Below, piece after piece: positions 1 to 7,571 of a stretch of DNA of 57,373 nt. The stretch's first letter is position 1; every line of letters starts with the position of its first letter. The position numbers and the translations under genes were made by a program. The notes under the pieces were generated by a model. That model was not told the DNA's origin, did not search any database, and saw only the letters and a program-made list of their open reading frames with translations. This stretch comes from Scatosoma sp964504025 (GTDB lineage Bacteria > Bacillota > Clostridia > Christensenellales > Borkfalkiaceae), in NCBI GenBank assembly GCA_964504025.1, contig CAZDCO010000003.1:1-57373 (forward strand), given 5' to 3'.

Positions 1-20
1 ACAGAAAGGAGAATACTATT

Positions 21-911
21 ATGGCATTTACCGCAAAAGACGTAATGGCGCTTCGTGAAAAGACGGGCGCAGGCGTAATGGACTGTAAGAAGGCTTTGAC
101 GGACGCTGACGGCGATATGGCGAAAGCGACGGACATTTTGAGAGAAAGAGGCATTGCGAAAGCGGAAAAGAAAGCGGCTCGTATCGCTGCCGAGGGTATC
201 GTTGCTTGCTATATCGAAGGCAACACGGGCGTCCTCGTAGAATTGAACTGCGAATCCGACTTCGTTGCGAAGAACCCTCAATTCACCGACATTGCAAACG
301 AAGTAGCAAAAGTAATCATCAAGGAGAACCCCGAAAACGTAGACGCACTTTTGGCTTGCGCGTACGAGGGTGCTACCGTAGAAGAATATTTGAAGGGCAA
401 GATCGCCGTTATCGGTGAAAAGATTGCCGTTCGTCGTTTCGTGAAATACACGACCGACGGTTTCCTTGCAAGCTACATTCACCTCGGCGGCAAGTTGGGC
501 GTAATGTTGGATATGGCAGGCGAAGCAACGGACGCGGCGAAAGAAGTTGCGCACGACGTAACGTTGCAAGTAGCGTTCACGAAGCCTGCATACTTGACGA
601 AGGACGAAGTTTCCGCGGAAACGTTGGAAAAGGAAAAGACCGTGTTGAAGCAACAAGCGATCAACGAAGGCAAGCCCGAAGCGATCGCTGAAAAGATGGT
701 TATGGGTAGAATCAAGAAGTTCTACGAAGAGAACTGTCTTTTGGAACAAGCGTTTATCAAGGACGATTCCAAAAAGGTTTGCGATTTGGTAAAAGCCGGC
801 AACACCGCAATCAACCGTTACGCTTTCTTCGTAATGGGCGAAGGCTTGGAAAAGAAGAGCGAAGATTTCGGCGAAGAAATTGCTAAGCAAGTTGCTGCGG
901 CAAAGAACTAA
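21..911 (+). CDS. tsf: Translation elongation factor Ts
   Basis: EF-Ts is the nucleotide exchange factor that regenerates EF-Tu-GTP in the cytoplasm. The N-terminal UBA-like domain carries the family signature TGAGVMDCKKAL at residues 15-26, and the core exchange motif CESDFVAKN lies at residues 77-85. The 296-residue length is typical of the family. The start is supported by an AAAGGAGA ribosome binding site at 5-12, eight bases before the ATG. rpsB, the usual partner, would lie just outside the left edge. The next gene, pyrH, is the usual neighbour but is separated by an unusual 511-bp repeat-bearing gap. Identification is secure. Confidence 0.97.
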   Translation: MAFTAKDVMALREKTGAGVMDCKKALTDADGDMAKATDILRERGIAKAEKKAARIAAEGIVACYIEGNTGVLVELNCESDFVAKNPQFTDIANEVAKVIIKENPENVDALLACAYEGATVEEYLKGKIAVIGEKIAVRRFVKYTTDGFLASYIHLGGKLGVMLDMAGEATDAAKEVAHDVTLQVAFTKPAYLTKDEVSAETLEKEKTVLKQQAINEGKPEAIAEKMVMGRIKKFYEENCLLEQAFIKDDSKKVCDLVKAGNTAINRYAFFVMGEGLEKKSEDFGEEIAKQVAAAKN

Positions 912-942
912 ACCGTTCGCGAAAAAATCGTATAATATCGCG

Positions 943-1011
943 TACCGCGCTCCGCAAAAGGGACGCGGTATTCGTTTGCCCGAAAAACGCGCTTTTTCGC
1001 GTGGTTCGGGC
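943..1011 (+). terminator. Hairpins after tsf, possible weak terminator
   Basis: Two inverted repeats follow tsf: TACCGCG (943-949) with CGCGGTA (964-970), and GCCCGAA (978-984) with TTCGGGC (1005-1011), the second with an inner CGCG pairing. Neither has a proper U-tract, so termination is only a possibility. Confidence 0.3.
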
Positions 1012-1081
1012 GGAAAAGGTAAAATTTTTCTAATTTTCACCCACTTTTTCCTGAAATAGTATAGCTTTCTTTGAAAGAATG

Positions 1082-1090
1082 TGTTATAAT
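1082..1090 (+). promoter_or_regulatory. Possible extended -10 promoter for pyrH
   Basis: TGTTATAAT is a perfect extended -10 element, but no convincing -35 box lies 16-18 bases upstream. It would give pyrH a leader of more than 300 nt that runs through the palindromic repeat. Confidence 0.35.
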
Positions 1091-1128
1091 ATACGCAGGA
1101 GTTTGCGGCATAATTTGCCGTGCGGCGT

Positions 1129-1336
1129 GCGCGCACCGTAAAGGGCGAACGCGCAACGGCTCCGTGCCGTGTAAACCACCGCGTCGTCATTGCGAGCGGC
1201 AAAAGCCGCGTGGCAATCTCGGTGTTCGGTAACGTAACGTGAGATTGCTTCGGCGTGGAACTCCTCGCAATGACAGAGGGGAAGACGAGAAAATCGACTT
1301 TGTAAGTCGCGCGCACCGTAAAGGGCGAACGCGCAA
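1129..1336. repeat. Direct repeat pair flanking a palindromic element
   Basis: A 28-bp sequence beginning GCGCGCACCGTAAAGGGCG occurs identically at 1129-1156 and 1309-1336, offset exactly 180 bp. The two copies bracket the palindromic element at 1186-1274. The rest of the 511-bp gap between tsf and pyrH shows no gene. Confidence 0.8.
1186..1274. repeat. Palindromic intergenic repeat, copy A
   Basis: The ends are GTCATTGCGAG and its reverse complement CTCGCAATGAC. Inside is a second inverted pair, GCAATCTC and GAGATTGC, around a short centre, so the whole element can fold into a long hairpin. Related copies lie at 19263, 19514, 32320, 38771 and 54483, always between genes. Confidence 0.85.
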
Positions 1337-1422
1337 ACTCGCATAAAAAAGAAATGAAAGAGCGTACTCGCTTTTATTTGATAGAAAATTCGTACGATAG
1401 AAAATGCTAAGGAGAAACAACT

Positions 1423-2130
1423 ATGCAACCTATTTACAAACGCGTACTGTTAAAGCTTTCCGGTGAGGCGTTGGCAGGCGATCAACGGTTCGGACTCAAT
1501 CACGAAATCATTGCTCCCGTCGTGGATCAAATCGTAAAAATTCACAACATGGGCGTACAGGTCGGCTTGGTCATCGGCGGCGGCAACTTCTGGCGCGGTC
1601 GTCAGGGCACGAATATGGACAGAACGACGGCGGATCACATGGGTATGTTGGCGACGGTTATGAACTCGCTCGCGATGATGGACGCGATCGAACAACGGGG
1701 CGTTCCCGTTCGCGTACAAACGGCGTTGGATATGGTATCGCTGGCTGAACCGTTCATTTTGCGTAAGGCGCTCCGCCATTTTGAAATGGGCAGAATCGTC
1801 ATCTTTGCGTGCGGTACGGGCAACCCCTATTGCTCCACCGATACGGCGGCGGCACTCCGCGCGTGCGAAATCGACGCGGACATTCTGTTGATGGCGAAGA
1901 ACGTGGACGGCATTTACGATTCCGATCCCAAAACGAACCCTGCCGCGAAGAAATACGAAGAGCTGAAATACGCCGACATCATCAATCGCGGTTTGAAGGT
2001 GATCGATTTCACCGCCGCGACGATGTGTATGGAAAACGACGTGCCCACTTTGGCGTTCGGTTTGAACGAGGAGAACTCGATCGTGCGCGCGGTATGCGGC
2101 GAGAGTTTGGGTACGATTATCAAAGTGTAA
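1423..2130 (+). CDS. pyrH: UMP kinase
   Basis: UMP kinase phosphorylates UMP to UDP with ATP in pyrimidine nucleotide synthesis and works as a cytoplasmic hexamer of the amino-acid-kinase fold. Visible features are the N-terminal KRVLLKLSGEAL motif, the GGGNFWRG phosphate-binding loop and the TDTAAALRA segment typical of bacterial PyrH. The length of 235 residues is standard. An AAGGAG site at 1409-1414 fixes the start. It heads the conserved pyrH-frr-uppS-cdsA-dxr-rseP run, with frr 38 bp downstream. Confidence 0.97.
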   Translation: MQPIYKRVLLKLSGEALAGDQRFGLNHEIIAPVVDQIVKIHNMGVQVGLVIGGGNFWRGRQGTNMDRTTADHMGMLATVMNSLAMMDAIEQRGVPVRVQTALDMVSLAEPFILRKALRHFEMGRIVIFACGTGNPYCSTDTAAALRACEIDADILLMAKNVDGIYDSDPKTNPAAKKYEELKYADIINRGLKVIDFTAATMCMENDVPTLAFGLNEENSIVRAVCGESLGTIIKV

Positions 2131-2168
2131 CTACGGAAAAAGTATAGCGAAATATAAGGAGAACGAAT

Positions 2169-2741
2169 ATGTTAGAGAACGAAAAAATTGAAGAGATGAT
2201 GTTAGAATTGGAAGAGAAGTCGGAAAACTCGATCAAGGCTTTGGAGAGCGATTACGGCGCGCTGCGTACGGGTAGAGCGAACCCGAAGATTTTGGATAAG
2301 ATCGAAGTGGAAGCGTACGGCGGCATGAGCAAGTTGATCGAACTGGGCAACGTTTCCGCTTTGGACGCGAGATGTTTGCAAATCAACCTTTGGGATAAAT
2401 CGCTGTTGAAAGCGGTGGAAAAGGCGATTTTGCAATCGAATATCGGTTTGACGCCCTCGAACGACGGCAATGTGATCCGTTTGGTATTCCCCGTGATGAC
2501 GGAAGAGCGCAGAAAGGAACTTGCAAAGCAAGCGAAGAAGATGGGCGAAGACGCGAAAGTTGCGGTGAGAAATCACCGTAGAGAGGCGATGGACGTCATC
2601 AAGAAGTTGAAGACGGCGAAAGAGTTGTCCGAAGACGAGGCGTCGGGCTGCGAAGCGGACGTGGAAAAGTCCGTTTCCGGATACATGGCGACGTTGGAAA
2701 CGATTATTTCCGCAAAAGAAAAGGAATTGATGTCTATATAA
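2169..2741 (+). CDS. frr: Ribosome recycling factor
   Basis: RRF splits post-termination ribosomes together with EF-G. The protein has the long alpha-helical layout of the family, with the signature LRTGRANP near residues 32-39 and the conserved TEERRKEL and VRNHRREAMD segments in the three-helix bundle. At 190 residues it is about five longer than most homologues because of an acidic N-terminal extension (MLENEKIEEM). uppS starts three bases after the stop, so the two are probably co-transcribed. Confidence 0.97.
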   Translation: MLENEKIEEMMLELEEKSENSIKALESDYGALRTGRANPKILDKIEVEAYGGMSKLIELGNVSALDARCLQINLWDKSLLKAVEKAILQSNIGLTPSNDGNVIRLVFPVMTEERRKELAKQAKKMGEDAKVAVRNHRREAMDVIKKLKTAKELSEDEASGCEADVEKSVSGYMATLETIISAKEKELMSI

Positions 2742-2744
2742 GCT

Positions 2745-3473
2745 ATGTTTGGGAATAAAATAAAAGCAGGCGTGCGTATTCCGCAACATATTGCCTTGAT
2801 TATGGACGGAAACGGGCGTTGGGCGAAGAGGCGTTGTTTGCCGCGTTCGATGGGACACCAACAGGGCATGAAACGAATGATCGCCCTCTTGGAGCACGCG
2901 TACGACGTCGGCATACCGTACGTAACGGTATACGCGCTTTCCACGGAAAATTTGCGCCGTCCGCAGGTGGAATTGGAGGGGCTTTACAACCTCGTTCGCA
3001 ACTACTTTGCCGAGTATATGCGCAATATTTGTTCGCGCGGCGTGCGGTTGCGTATCGTCGGGGATATTTCCCCCTTGCCGCAGGACGTGCAGGACACCCT
3101 GACGGCGTGTGCGGCGGAAACGGAAAAATACGCCAAGGACGGACGGGAGTTAAACTTCGCGTTCGGCTACGGTTCGCGTGCGGAGATCGTCCGTGCGGTC
3201 AATCGTGCGGTGCAATCGGGCGAACGGGTAACGGAGGAAAGTTTTTCCAACCTCTTGTATACCGAAGGGCAACCCGATCCCGATTTGGTGATCCGAACGG
3301 GTAAAGAGTGTCGGTTGTCGAATTTCCTTTTATATCAAGCGGCGTACGCCGAGTTATATTTTTCCAAACGTTTATTCCCCGATTTTTCCAACCGTGCGTT
3401 GGACGAGGCGATCGTATGGTTCTCCAAACGAACGCGTCGGTTCGGAAAGACGGACGAACAGTTAAAAAAGTAA
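2745..3473 (+). CDS. uppS: Isoprenyl transferase (undecaprenyl diphosphate synthase)
   Basis: This cis-prenyltransferase extends farnesyl diphosphate with isopentenyl diphosphate to make the C55 lipid carrier for peptidoglycan. The family motif MDGNGRWAKRR with the catalytic Asp is near residue 20, followed by GHQQG and, near the C-terminus, the RTGKECRLSNFLLYQ substrate-binding segment. The ATG is only three bases after frr and has no good ribosome binding site, which suggests translational coupling. The next gene, cdsA, uses CTP and phosphatidic acid, so the block serves envelope synthesis. Confidence 0.96.
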   Translation: MFGNKIKAGVRIPQHIALIMDGNGRWAKRRCLPRSMGHQQGMKRMIALLEHAYDVGIPYVTVYALSTENLRRPQVELEGLYNLVRNYFAEYMRNICSRGVRLRIVGDISPLPQDVQDTLTACAAETEKYAKDGRELNFAFGYGSRAEIVRAVNRAVQSGERVTEESFSNLLYTEGQPDPDLVIRTGKECRLSNFLLYQAAYAELYFSKRLFPDFSNRALDEAIVWFSKRTRRFGKTDEQLKK

Positions 3474-3483
3474 AAAACGGGGT

Positions 3484-3500
3484 GGGCAGGTATGCGTTGA
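3484..3500 (+). repeat. Dispersed motif GGGCAGGTATGCGTTGA, copy 1
   Basis: This 17-mer between uppS and cdsA is identical to 19087-19103. Its core GGCAGGTATGCG also occurs at 36336, 44260 and 55432. All copies seen are on the plus strand. The function is unknown. Confidence 0.7.
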
Positions 3501-3547
3501 AATCAATTCGACACGTACCCGTTTGCTAAATAAGGTAGAAAAAAACA

Positions 3548-4477
3548 ATGAAGAAAAGAGTAATTTCAGGGATCGTATACGTGGCGATATTGCTGGTATT
3601 CTATTTGCTTAAAATATTCGTGCACGATTTATGTTTCGATCTGTTTATATGGTTTTGCGCTATCGTCGGTACGTACGAAATGGTGCGCGCGAACAAAGGA
3701 AATATGACGAAGCCCGAACGGGTGATCGTTACCGTATTCAGCTGTTTAGCCATTCCACTCGCTGCGATCTTCGAAAGCGGTATCTTGGGATTGAACGGAC
3801 GGCAATATGGCTTGCACGTCGTCAGCATTTTGTTCTTCGTGCTTGCCGTCGCGCTGTTGGTACTCCTCGTCGTGTGCAACGACAAAACGAGTCTGCAAAG
3901 CGTGGGAACGTCCTTTTTGGCGGCGGTATACCCCACGTTGTTGTTGTGTATGCTCGTCAACGCGAACCACGTGCCCGTTTTGGAGGGTGCGTTGCCCGGT
4001 ACGCCTGCGTACGCGTTCAACAGCGATTTGATGATTTTGTTCATCTTCGTCGCGTCGCCCGTCGCCGATTGCGTGGCGTTCTTCGTGGGACGTTGCTTGG
4101 GTAAGAAATATCCGCGCAAACTCGCGCCGAAGTTGAGCCCCAAAAAGACGGTCGTCGGTGCGATCGGCGGACTGATCGGCGGTTTGTTGGCTGGCGGTAT
4201 CATCTACGTGGCGTACAGTGCGATCGTGGGCAGCTTCCAAACGATGGGGCTGTGGTTGCCCGTCTATTTCATTATCGGCTTTTTAACGGCTGCCGCCGCG
4301 ATTTTCGGCGATCTCGTGGAGAGCAGTATTAAGCGGCAGTTGAATATCAAGGACATGGGCACGATTATGCCCGGACACGGCGGCGTGTTGGATCGTATCG
4401 ACGGTACGCTGTTCTCGACGATGGCGGTATATCTTTCCTTCGTCTTCGTGAGAATGATTATTTGGCCGTTCATCTAA
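3548..4477 (+). CDS. cdsA: Phosphatidate cytidylyltransferase
   Basis: CdsA makes CDP-diacylglycerol from phosphatidic acid and CTP, the branch point for anionic phospholipids; the cardiolipin synthase at 30543 acts downstream of it. It is a polytopic membrane protein with about eight hydrophobic segments. The C-terminal family signature is clear: SSIKRQLNIKDMG followed by MPGHGGVLDRIDG at about residues 260-290. The 309-residue length is slightly above average. dxr follows within 21 bp. Confidence 0.95.
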   Translation: MKKRVISGIVYVAILLVFYLLKIFVHDLCFDLFIWFCAIVGTYEMVRANKGNMTKPERVIVTVFSCLAIPLAAIFESGILGLNGRQYGLHVVSILFFVLAVALLVLLVVCNDKTSLQSVGTSFLAAVYPTLLLCMLVNANHVPVLEGALPGTPAYAFNSDLMILFIFVASPVADCVAFFVGRCLGKKYPRKLAPKLSPKKTVVGAIGGLIGGLLAGGIIYVAYSAIVGSFQTMGLWLPVYFIIGFLTAAAAIFGDLVESSIKRQLNIKDMGTIMPGHGGVLDRIDGTLFSTMAVYLSFVFVRMIIWPFI

Positions 4478-4498
4478 GCGGCGTGAGGAGTGGGCTAT

Positions 4499-5647
4499 AT
4501 GCGTGAGATTTCGCTGATCGGTTCGACGGGTTCTATCGGCGTGCAAACGTGCAACGTGGTACGCAACCACCCGAACGAATTTAAGATCAAAAGTTTGGTT
4601 GCGAACGCTTCCGCAGAAGCGTTTTTGCAACAGGTGCGCGAGTTCCGTCCGGAATACGCGGCACTTGCCGACGAAAACGCGGCAAAGCGGATCGAAAAGG
4701 AAATGCCGAGCGGCGTAAAATTCGCCCACGGTAAACGGGCGGCGGAAGAGGGCGTGTGCTACGGAGATACCGCCGTGGTTGCGGCTACGGGTTTCGCAGG
4801 TTTGCGTTATTCCCTCCGTGCGATCGCCGAGGGGAAGCGGTTGGCACTCGCCAACAAGGAAACGCTCGTGTGCGGCGGCGCGCTGGTAATGCGCGAAGTC
4901 AAGGAAAAAGGAGTGGAGATCGTTCCGATTGACAGCGAACATTCGGCGTTGTGGCAAGCCCTCCATTTCCGTTTGAACGCGCCCTTCAAGCGGTTGATCA
5001 TCACGGCGAGCGGCGGTCCGTTCTACGGGTATACGCAAGAGCAGTTGCGCGCGGTAACGCCGTCGTCGGCGTTGAAACACCCCACTTGGAAAATGGGTGC
5101 AAAAATCACTGTGGACAGCGCGACGCTACTCAACAAAGGGTTCGAGGTGATCGAGGCGAAATGGCTGTACGATACTTCGATCGATAAAATTCATACAGTA
5201 GTGCAACCTGAAAGCATTATCCATTCTATGGTGGAGTTCGAGGACAACGGCATTTTGGCGCAAATGAGCTATCCTACGATGGAGTTGCCCATTCAGTTGG
5301 CGTTGACCTATCCCGATCGCTTGCCGTGCGCGTTGCCGCCGATGGACTTTGAAAAACTCGGTTCGTTGCGCTTTTTGCCGTTGGAACGCAAGGCGTTCCC
5401 CTGTTACGATTTGGCGTTGACGGCGGCGGAACAGGGGGATAACTACGCCTGTGCGCTGAACGGCGCGGGCGAAGTGGCGGTGCACGCTTTCTTGCAGGAA
5501 AAACTGTCCTTCCTCGGCATTGCGGATACCATTCGGTACGCGCTTGAAAAGACGGAACGGCTCGCACCCGATAGCTACGAAGCGTTGGTGCAGACGGACG
5601 AACGGGCGAGGGCGTTGGCGCGCGAATACGTGGCGTCGCGCACTTGA
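4499..5647 (+). CDS. dxr: 1-deoxy-D-xylulose 5-phosphate reductoisomerase
   Basis: DXR converts 1-deoxyxylulose 5-phosphate to methylerythritol 4-phosphate with NADPH, the committed step of the non-mevalonate isoprenoid pathway that feeds UppS. The N-terminus has the dinucleotide-binding motif GSTGSIGVQT, and the middle carries SEHSALWQ and TASGGPF, which form the metal and substrate site. I chose the ATG at 4499 because GAGGAG at 4485-4490 is ideally spaced for it; a GTG three codons upstream overlaps that site. The protein is 382 residues, normal for the family. Confidence 0.96.
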   Translation: MREISLIGSTGSIGVQTCNVVRNHPNEFKIKSLVANASAEAFLQQVREFRPEYAALADENAAKRIEKEMPSGVKFAHGKRAAEEGVCYGDTAVVAATGFAGLRYSLRAIAEGKRLALANKETLVCGGALVMREVKEKGVEIVPIDSEHSALWQALHFRLNAPFKRLIITASGGPFYGYTQEQLRAVTPSSALKHPTWKMGAKITVDSATLLNKGFEVIEAKWLYDTSIDKIHTVVQPESIIHSMVEFEDNGILAQMSYPTMELPIQLALTYPDRLPCALPPMDFEKLGSLRFLPLERKAFPCYDLALTAAEQGDNYACALNGAGEVAVHAFLQEKLSFLGIADTIRYALEKTERLAPDSYEALVQTDERARALAREYVASRT

Positions 5648-5671
5648 TAAACGGATAAGACGGAGGGAAAG

Positions 5672-6859
5672 ATGGTATTGATAAATACGATCTTGGCGGT
5701 AGATTTCGGCGCGTTTATGCAGAGCGTCGGCAGCGTATTGCTTGCCGTAGCCGTGTTGTTGGCTATGGTTACCATTCACGAATTCGGGCACTATTTGGCA
5801 GGGAAGGCGCTTCGGTTTAAGATAAACGAATTTGCGGTGGGGTTCGGCCCTGCCGTTTTTAAGCGGCGCAGCAAAAAGACGGGCGAATTGTTCGCCTTGC
5901 GGATCATACCGCTCGGCGGCTATTGCGCGTTCGACGGCGAGGACGAGGACGACGAACCGCAGGACGAACCGTTCGAGGAGTCGTCCGAAAAAACTGCCGC
6001 GGACGGGGAGTATCCCGAACCGCAGGGCGTGCGCTTTAACGAGCAAGCCCCTTGGAAACGAATTATCGTGTTGGTGGCAGGCGCGACGATGAACTATCTG
6101 TTGGCACTCGTGTTGCTGTTCGTGATGTTTGCCTCGTTCGGGCGTATACACTCGTATATCGGTAGCGCGGTGGAAACGCCGACGGCAAGCGCGACGGGGC
6201 TGTGCGCAGGGGATATCGTGTTGTCGGTGGACGGCAAGGATATTTATATGGCAACCGATTACGTGGATATTTTGTCGGGCAAAAAAGAGGGCGACGAAGT
6301 GTCGGTGGCGATTTTGCGCCGCGACGAAAATCGAGTTTGGCAACGGCAGGACTTGATTGTTGCCTTGCAAACGGATTGCAACTTTTCCAGCATGACGCAA
6401 ACGGATGGCGTACTGACGGCGTTCGGTTTAGATCAAACGCAGTACGGCTTCGGTTCGGTTACGATGAAGACGGGGTTTTGGGAAACGATCGGCTCGGCAA
6501 CCGTCTATTCTTGGAAAATCGGCGGTACGGTGTTGCGTTCGCTCGGCGAATTGATCACGGGGCGATTGTCTATTCAGTCGATGGGCGGTCCGGTGGCGAC
6601 GATCAAAATGACGTCGGAGATCGCTTCGGCTGGAGTGTTGCCGCTGCTGAATATCGCGGCGTTTATCGGCGTAAACCTCGCCGTGTTCAACCTGTTGCCG
6701 ATCCCTGCCCTCGACGGCAGCAAAGTGATTTTTTGCCTGATCGAATGGATACGGAAAAAGCCCGTCAACCGCAAAGTGGAAGCGGTCATTCATTTCGTGG
6801 GACTGATCGTGTTGTTCGGGTTCGCCGTGTTGGTGGATGTGTTGCAATTGTTCGCCTGA
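5672..6859 (+). CDS. rseP: Site-2-type intramembrane zinc metalloprotease (RseP family)
   Basis: RseP/RasP proteases cut transmembrane anti-sigma factors and signal peptides inside the membrane. The zinc motif HEFGH sits in the first transmembrane segment (about residues 32-36), followed by a PDZ-like region and the conserved NLLPIPALDG motif in a late membrane segment. The 395 residues include an acidic insert of about 25 residues (GEDEDDEPQDEPF and onward) after the first membrane segment, on the cytoplasmic side by family topology. A GGAGG at 5661 sets the start. It closes the pyrH-dxr operon; the usual next gene, ispG, is absent. Confidence 0.94.
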   Translation: MVLINTILAVDFGAFMQSVGSVLLAVAVLLAMVTIHEFGHYLAGKALRFKINEFAVGFGPAVFKRRSKKTGELFALRIIPLGGYCAFDGEDEDDEPQDEPFEESSEKTAADGEYPEPQGVRFNEQAPWKRIIVLVAGATMNYLLALVLLFVMFASFGRIHSYIGSAVETPTASATGLCAGDIVLSVDGKDIYMATDYVDILSGKKEGDEVSVAILRRDENRVWQRQDLIVALQTDCNFSSMTQTDGVLTAFGLDQTQYGFGSVTMKTGFWETIGSATVYSWKIGGTVLRSLGELITGRLSIQSMGGPVATIKMTSEIASAGVLPLLNIAAFIGVNLAVFNLLPIPALDGSKVIFCLIEWIRKKPVNRKVEAVIHFVGLIVLFGFAVLVDVLQLFA

Positions 6860-6870
6860 CGACGATAAGG

Positions 6871-6993
6871 ACGAGAAAACGATATTACGACGCGTTCGAC
6901 GCCTATCACGTGAAAAAAGACTTGTCGGCGATGACCAAGCTGTTTGCCGAATATATCAACGCAAGGCTGGACGAATATCTAAAAATCTTATGA
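6871..6993 (+). pseudogene. Probable Fic-family C-terminal remnant
   Basis: An open frame of about 40 codons encodes a segment beginning RYYDAFDAYH and ending ARLDEYLKIL followed by a stop. In my judgement this is the typical helical C-terminal tail of Fic/DOC-family AMP-transferases, but no Fic core motif (HxFxxGNG), start codon or ribosome binding site precedes it. The frame instead continues backwards as an out-of-frame shadow of rseP. The simplest reading is the last scrap of a gene lost by deletion against the end of rseP. Assignment is from memory of the family only. Confidence 0.45.
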
Positions 6994-7098
6994 TTTTCGA
7001 AGCCTGCAACAACGGGCGAATACGTTGAAATACTTGCGTTTTCGCCGCCGTCTTGCGCACCGTGAAAAATATTTAGCAAAATCGATAAAAAAGTTTCA

Positions 7099-7122
7099 CT
7101 GTCAAGTAAAAATGCTTGACAG
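7099..7122. promoter_or_regulatory. Inverted repeat overlapping the ylxM -35 box
   Basis: CTGTCAAG (7099-7106) and CTTGACAG (7115-7122) form a perfect 8-bp inverted repeat with an 8-bp spacer. The right half contains the -35 hexamer TTGACA, so a bound protein would block this promoter. No regulator can be named. Confidence 0.5.
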
Positions 7123-7145
7123 GCAGGGCGGAGATGGTGTATAAT
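7116..7145 (+). promoter_or_regulatory. Promoter of ylxM-ffh
   Basis: TTGACA at 7116-7121 and TATAAT at 7140-7145 with an 18-bp spacer are both perfect sigma-A-type hexamers. The start of transcription would be about 7152, 17 bases before the ylxM ATG. Confidence 0.85.
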
Positions 7146-7168
7146 ACGTATACGCAAAGGGGGCTGCT

Positions 7169-7561
7169 ATGAAGGACGACGTACAATTTCTTCGGCTTTG
7201 GGATACCTATTCGCCTTTGCTGACGGCAACGCAACGGGAAATCACCGATCTATATTTCAATTTCGATCTTTCGTTGGGTGAGATTGCCGAGCAAAAGAAC
7301 GTTTCGAGGCAAAGCGTGTCCGATTGTTTGCATAAGAGCCGTAAACAGTTGGTCGCGTACGAGGAAAAGCTCGGTTTTTTGCGTGCGTTGGACGGGCTGT
7401 CGAAAGAGTATTCCGCCTACGCTACGGAAACGGAGCGTTGGATCGAGGCGACGGCGGAATCGCAACCGCAAATGCGTTCGAGCTTGAACGAGTTGCAACT
7501 CCGTTTGCGCGGCGTGCAAAATTCGTCGAACGTATCCGAGGACGTTTCGGACGGGGAATAA
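7169..7561 (+). CDS. ylxM: YlxM/p13 family helix-turn-helix protein
   Basis: YlxM is a small sigma-70 region-4-like protein encoded next to ffh and thought to act with the signal recognition particle. The helix-turn-helix is seen at about residues 22-58, in the segment running from YFNFDLSLGEIA to QSVSDCLHKSR. The remaining part is acidic and probably alpha-helical. Its 130 residues are slightly above the usual 110 or so. ffh begins 11 bp after the stop. The usual upstream ftsY is missing. Confidence 0.9.
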   Translation: MKDDVQFLRLWDTYSPLLTATQREITDLYFNFDLSLGEIAEQKNVSRQSVSDCLHKSRKQLVAYEEKLGFLRALDGLSKEYSAYATETERWIEATAESQPQMRSSLNELQLRLRGVQNSSNVSEDVSDGE

Positions 7562-7571
7562 GGAGAGTGCA

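Noticed and set aside
5126..6400. Minus-strand open frame of 424 codons opposite dxr/rseP
   Set aside because: Antisense of two clear genes, no ribosome binding site, no recognisable domain.
6202..6870. Upstream extension of the Fic-like frame through rseP
   Set aside because: This part is an alternate frame of rseP, with arginine-rich shadow composition; only the part after the rseP stop looks protein-like.
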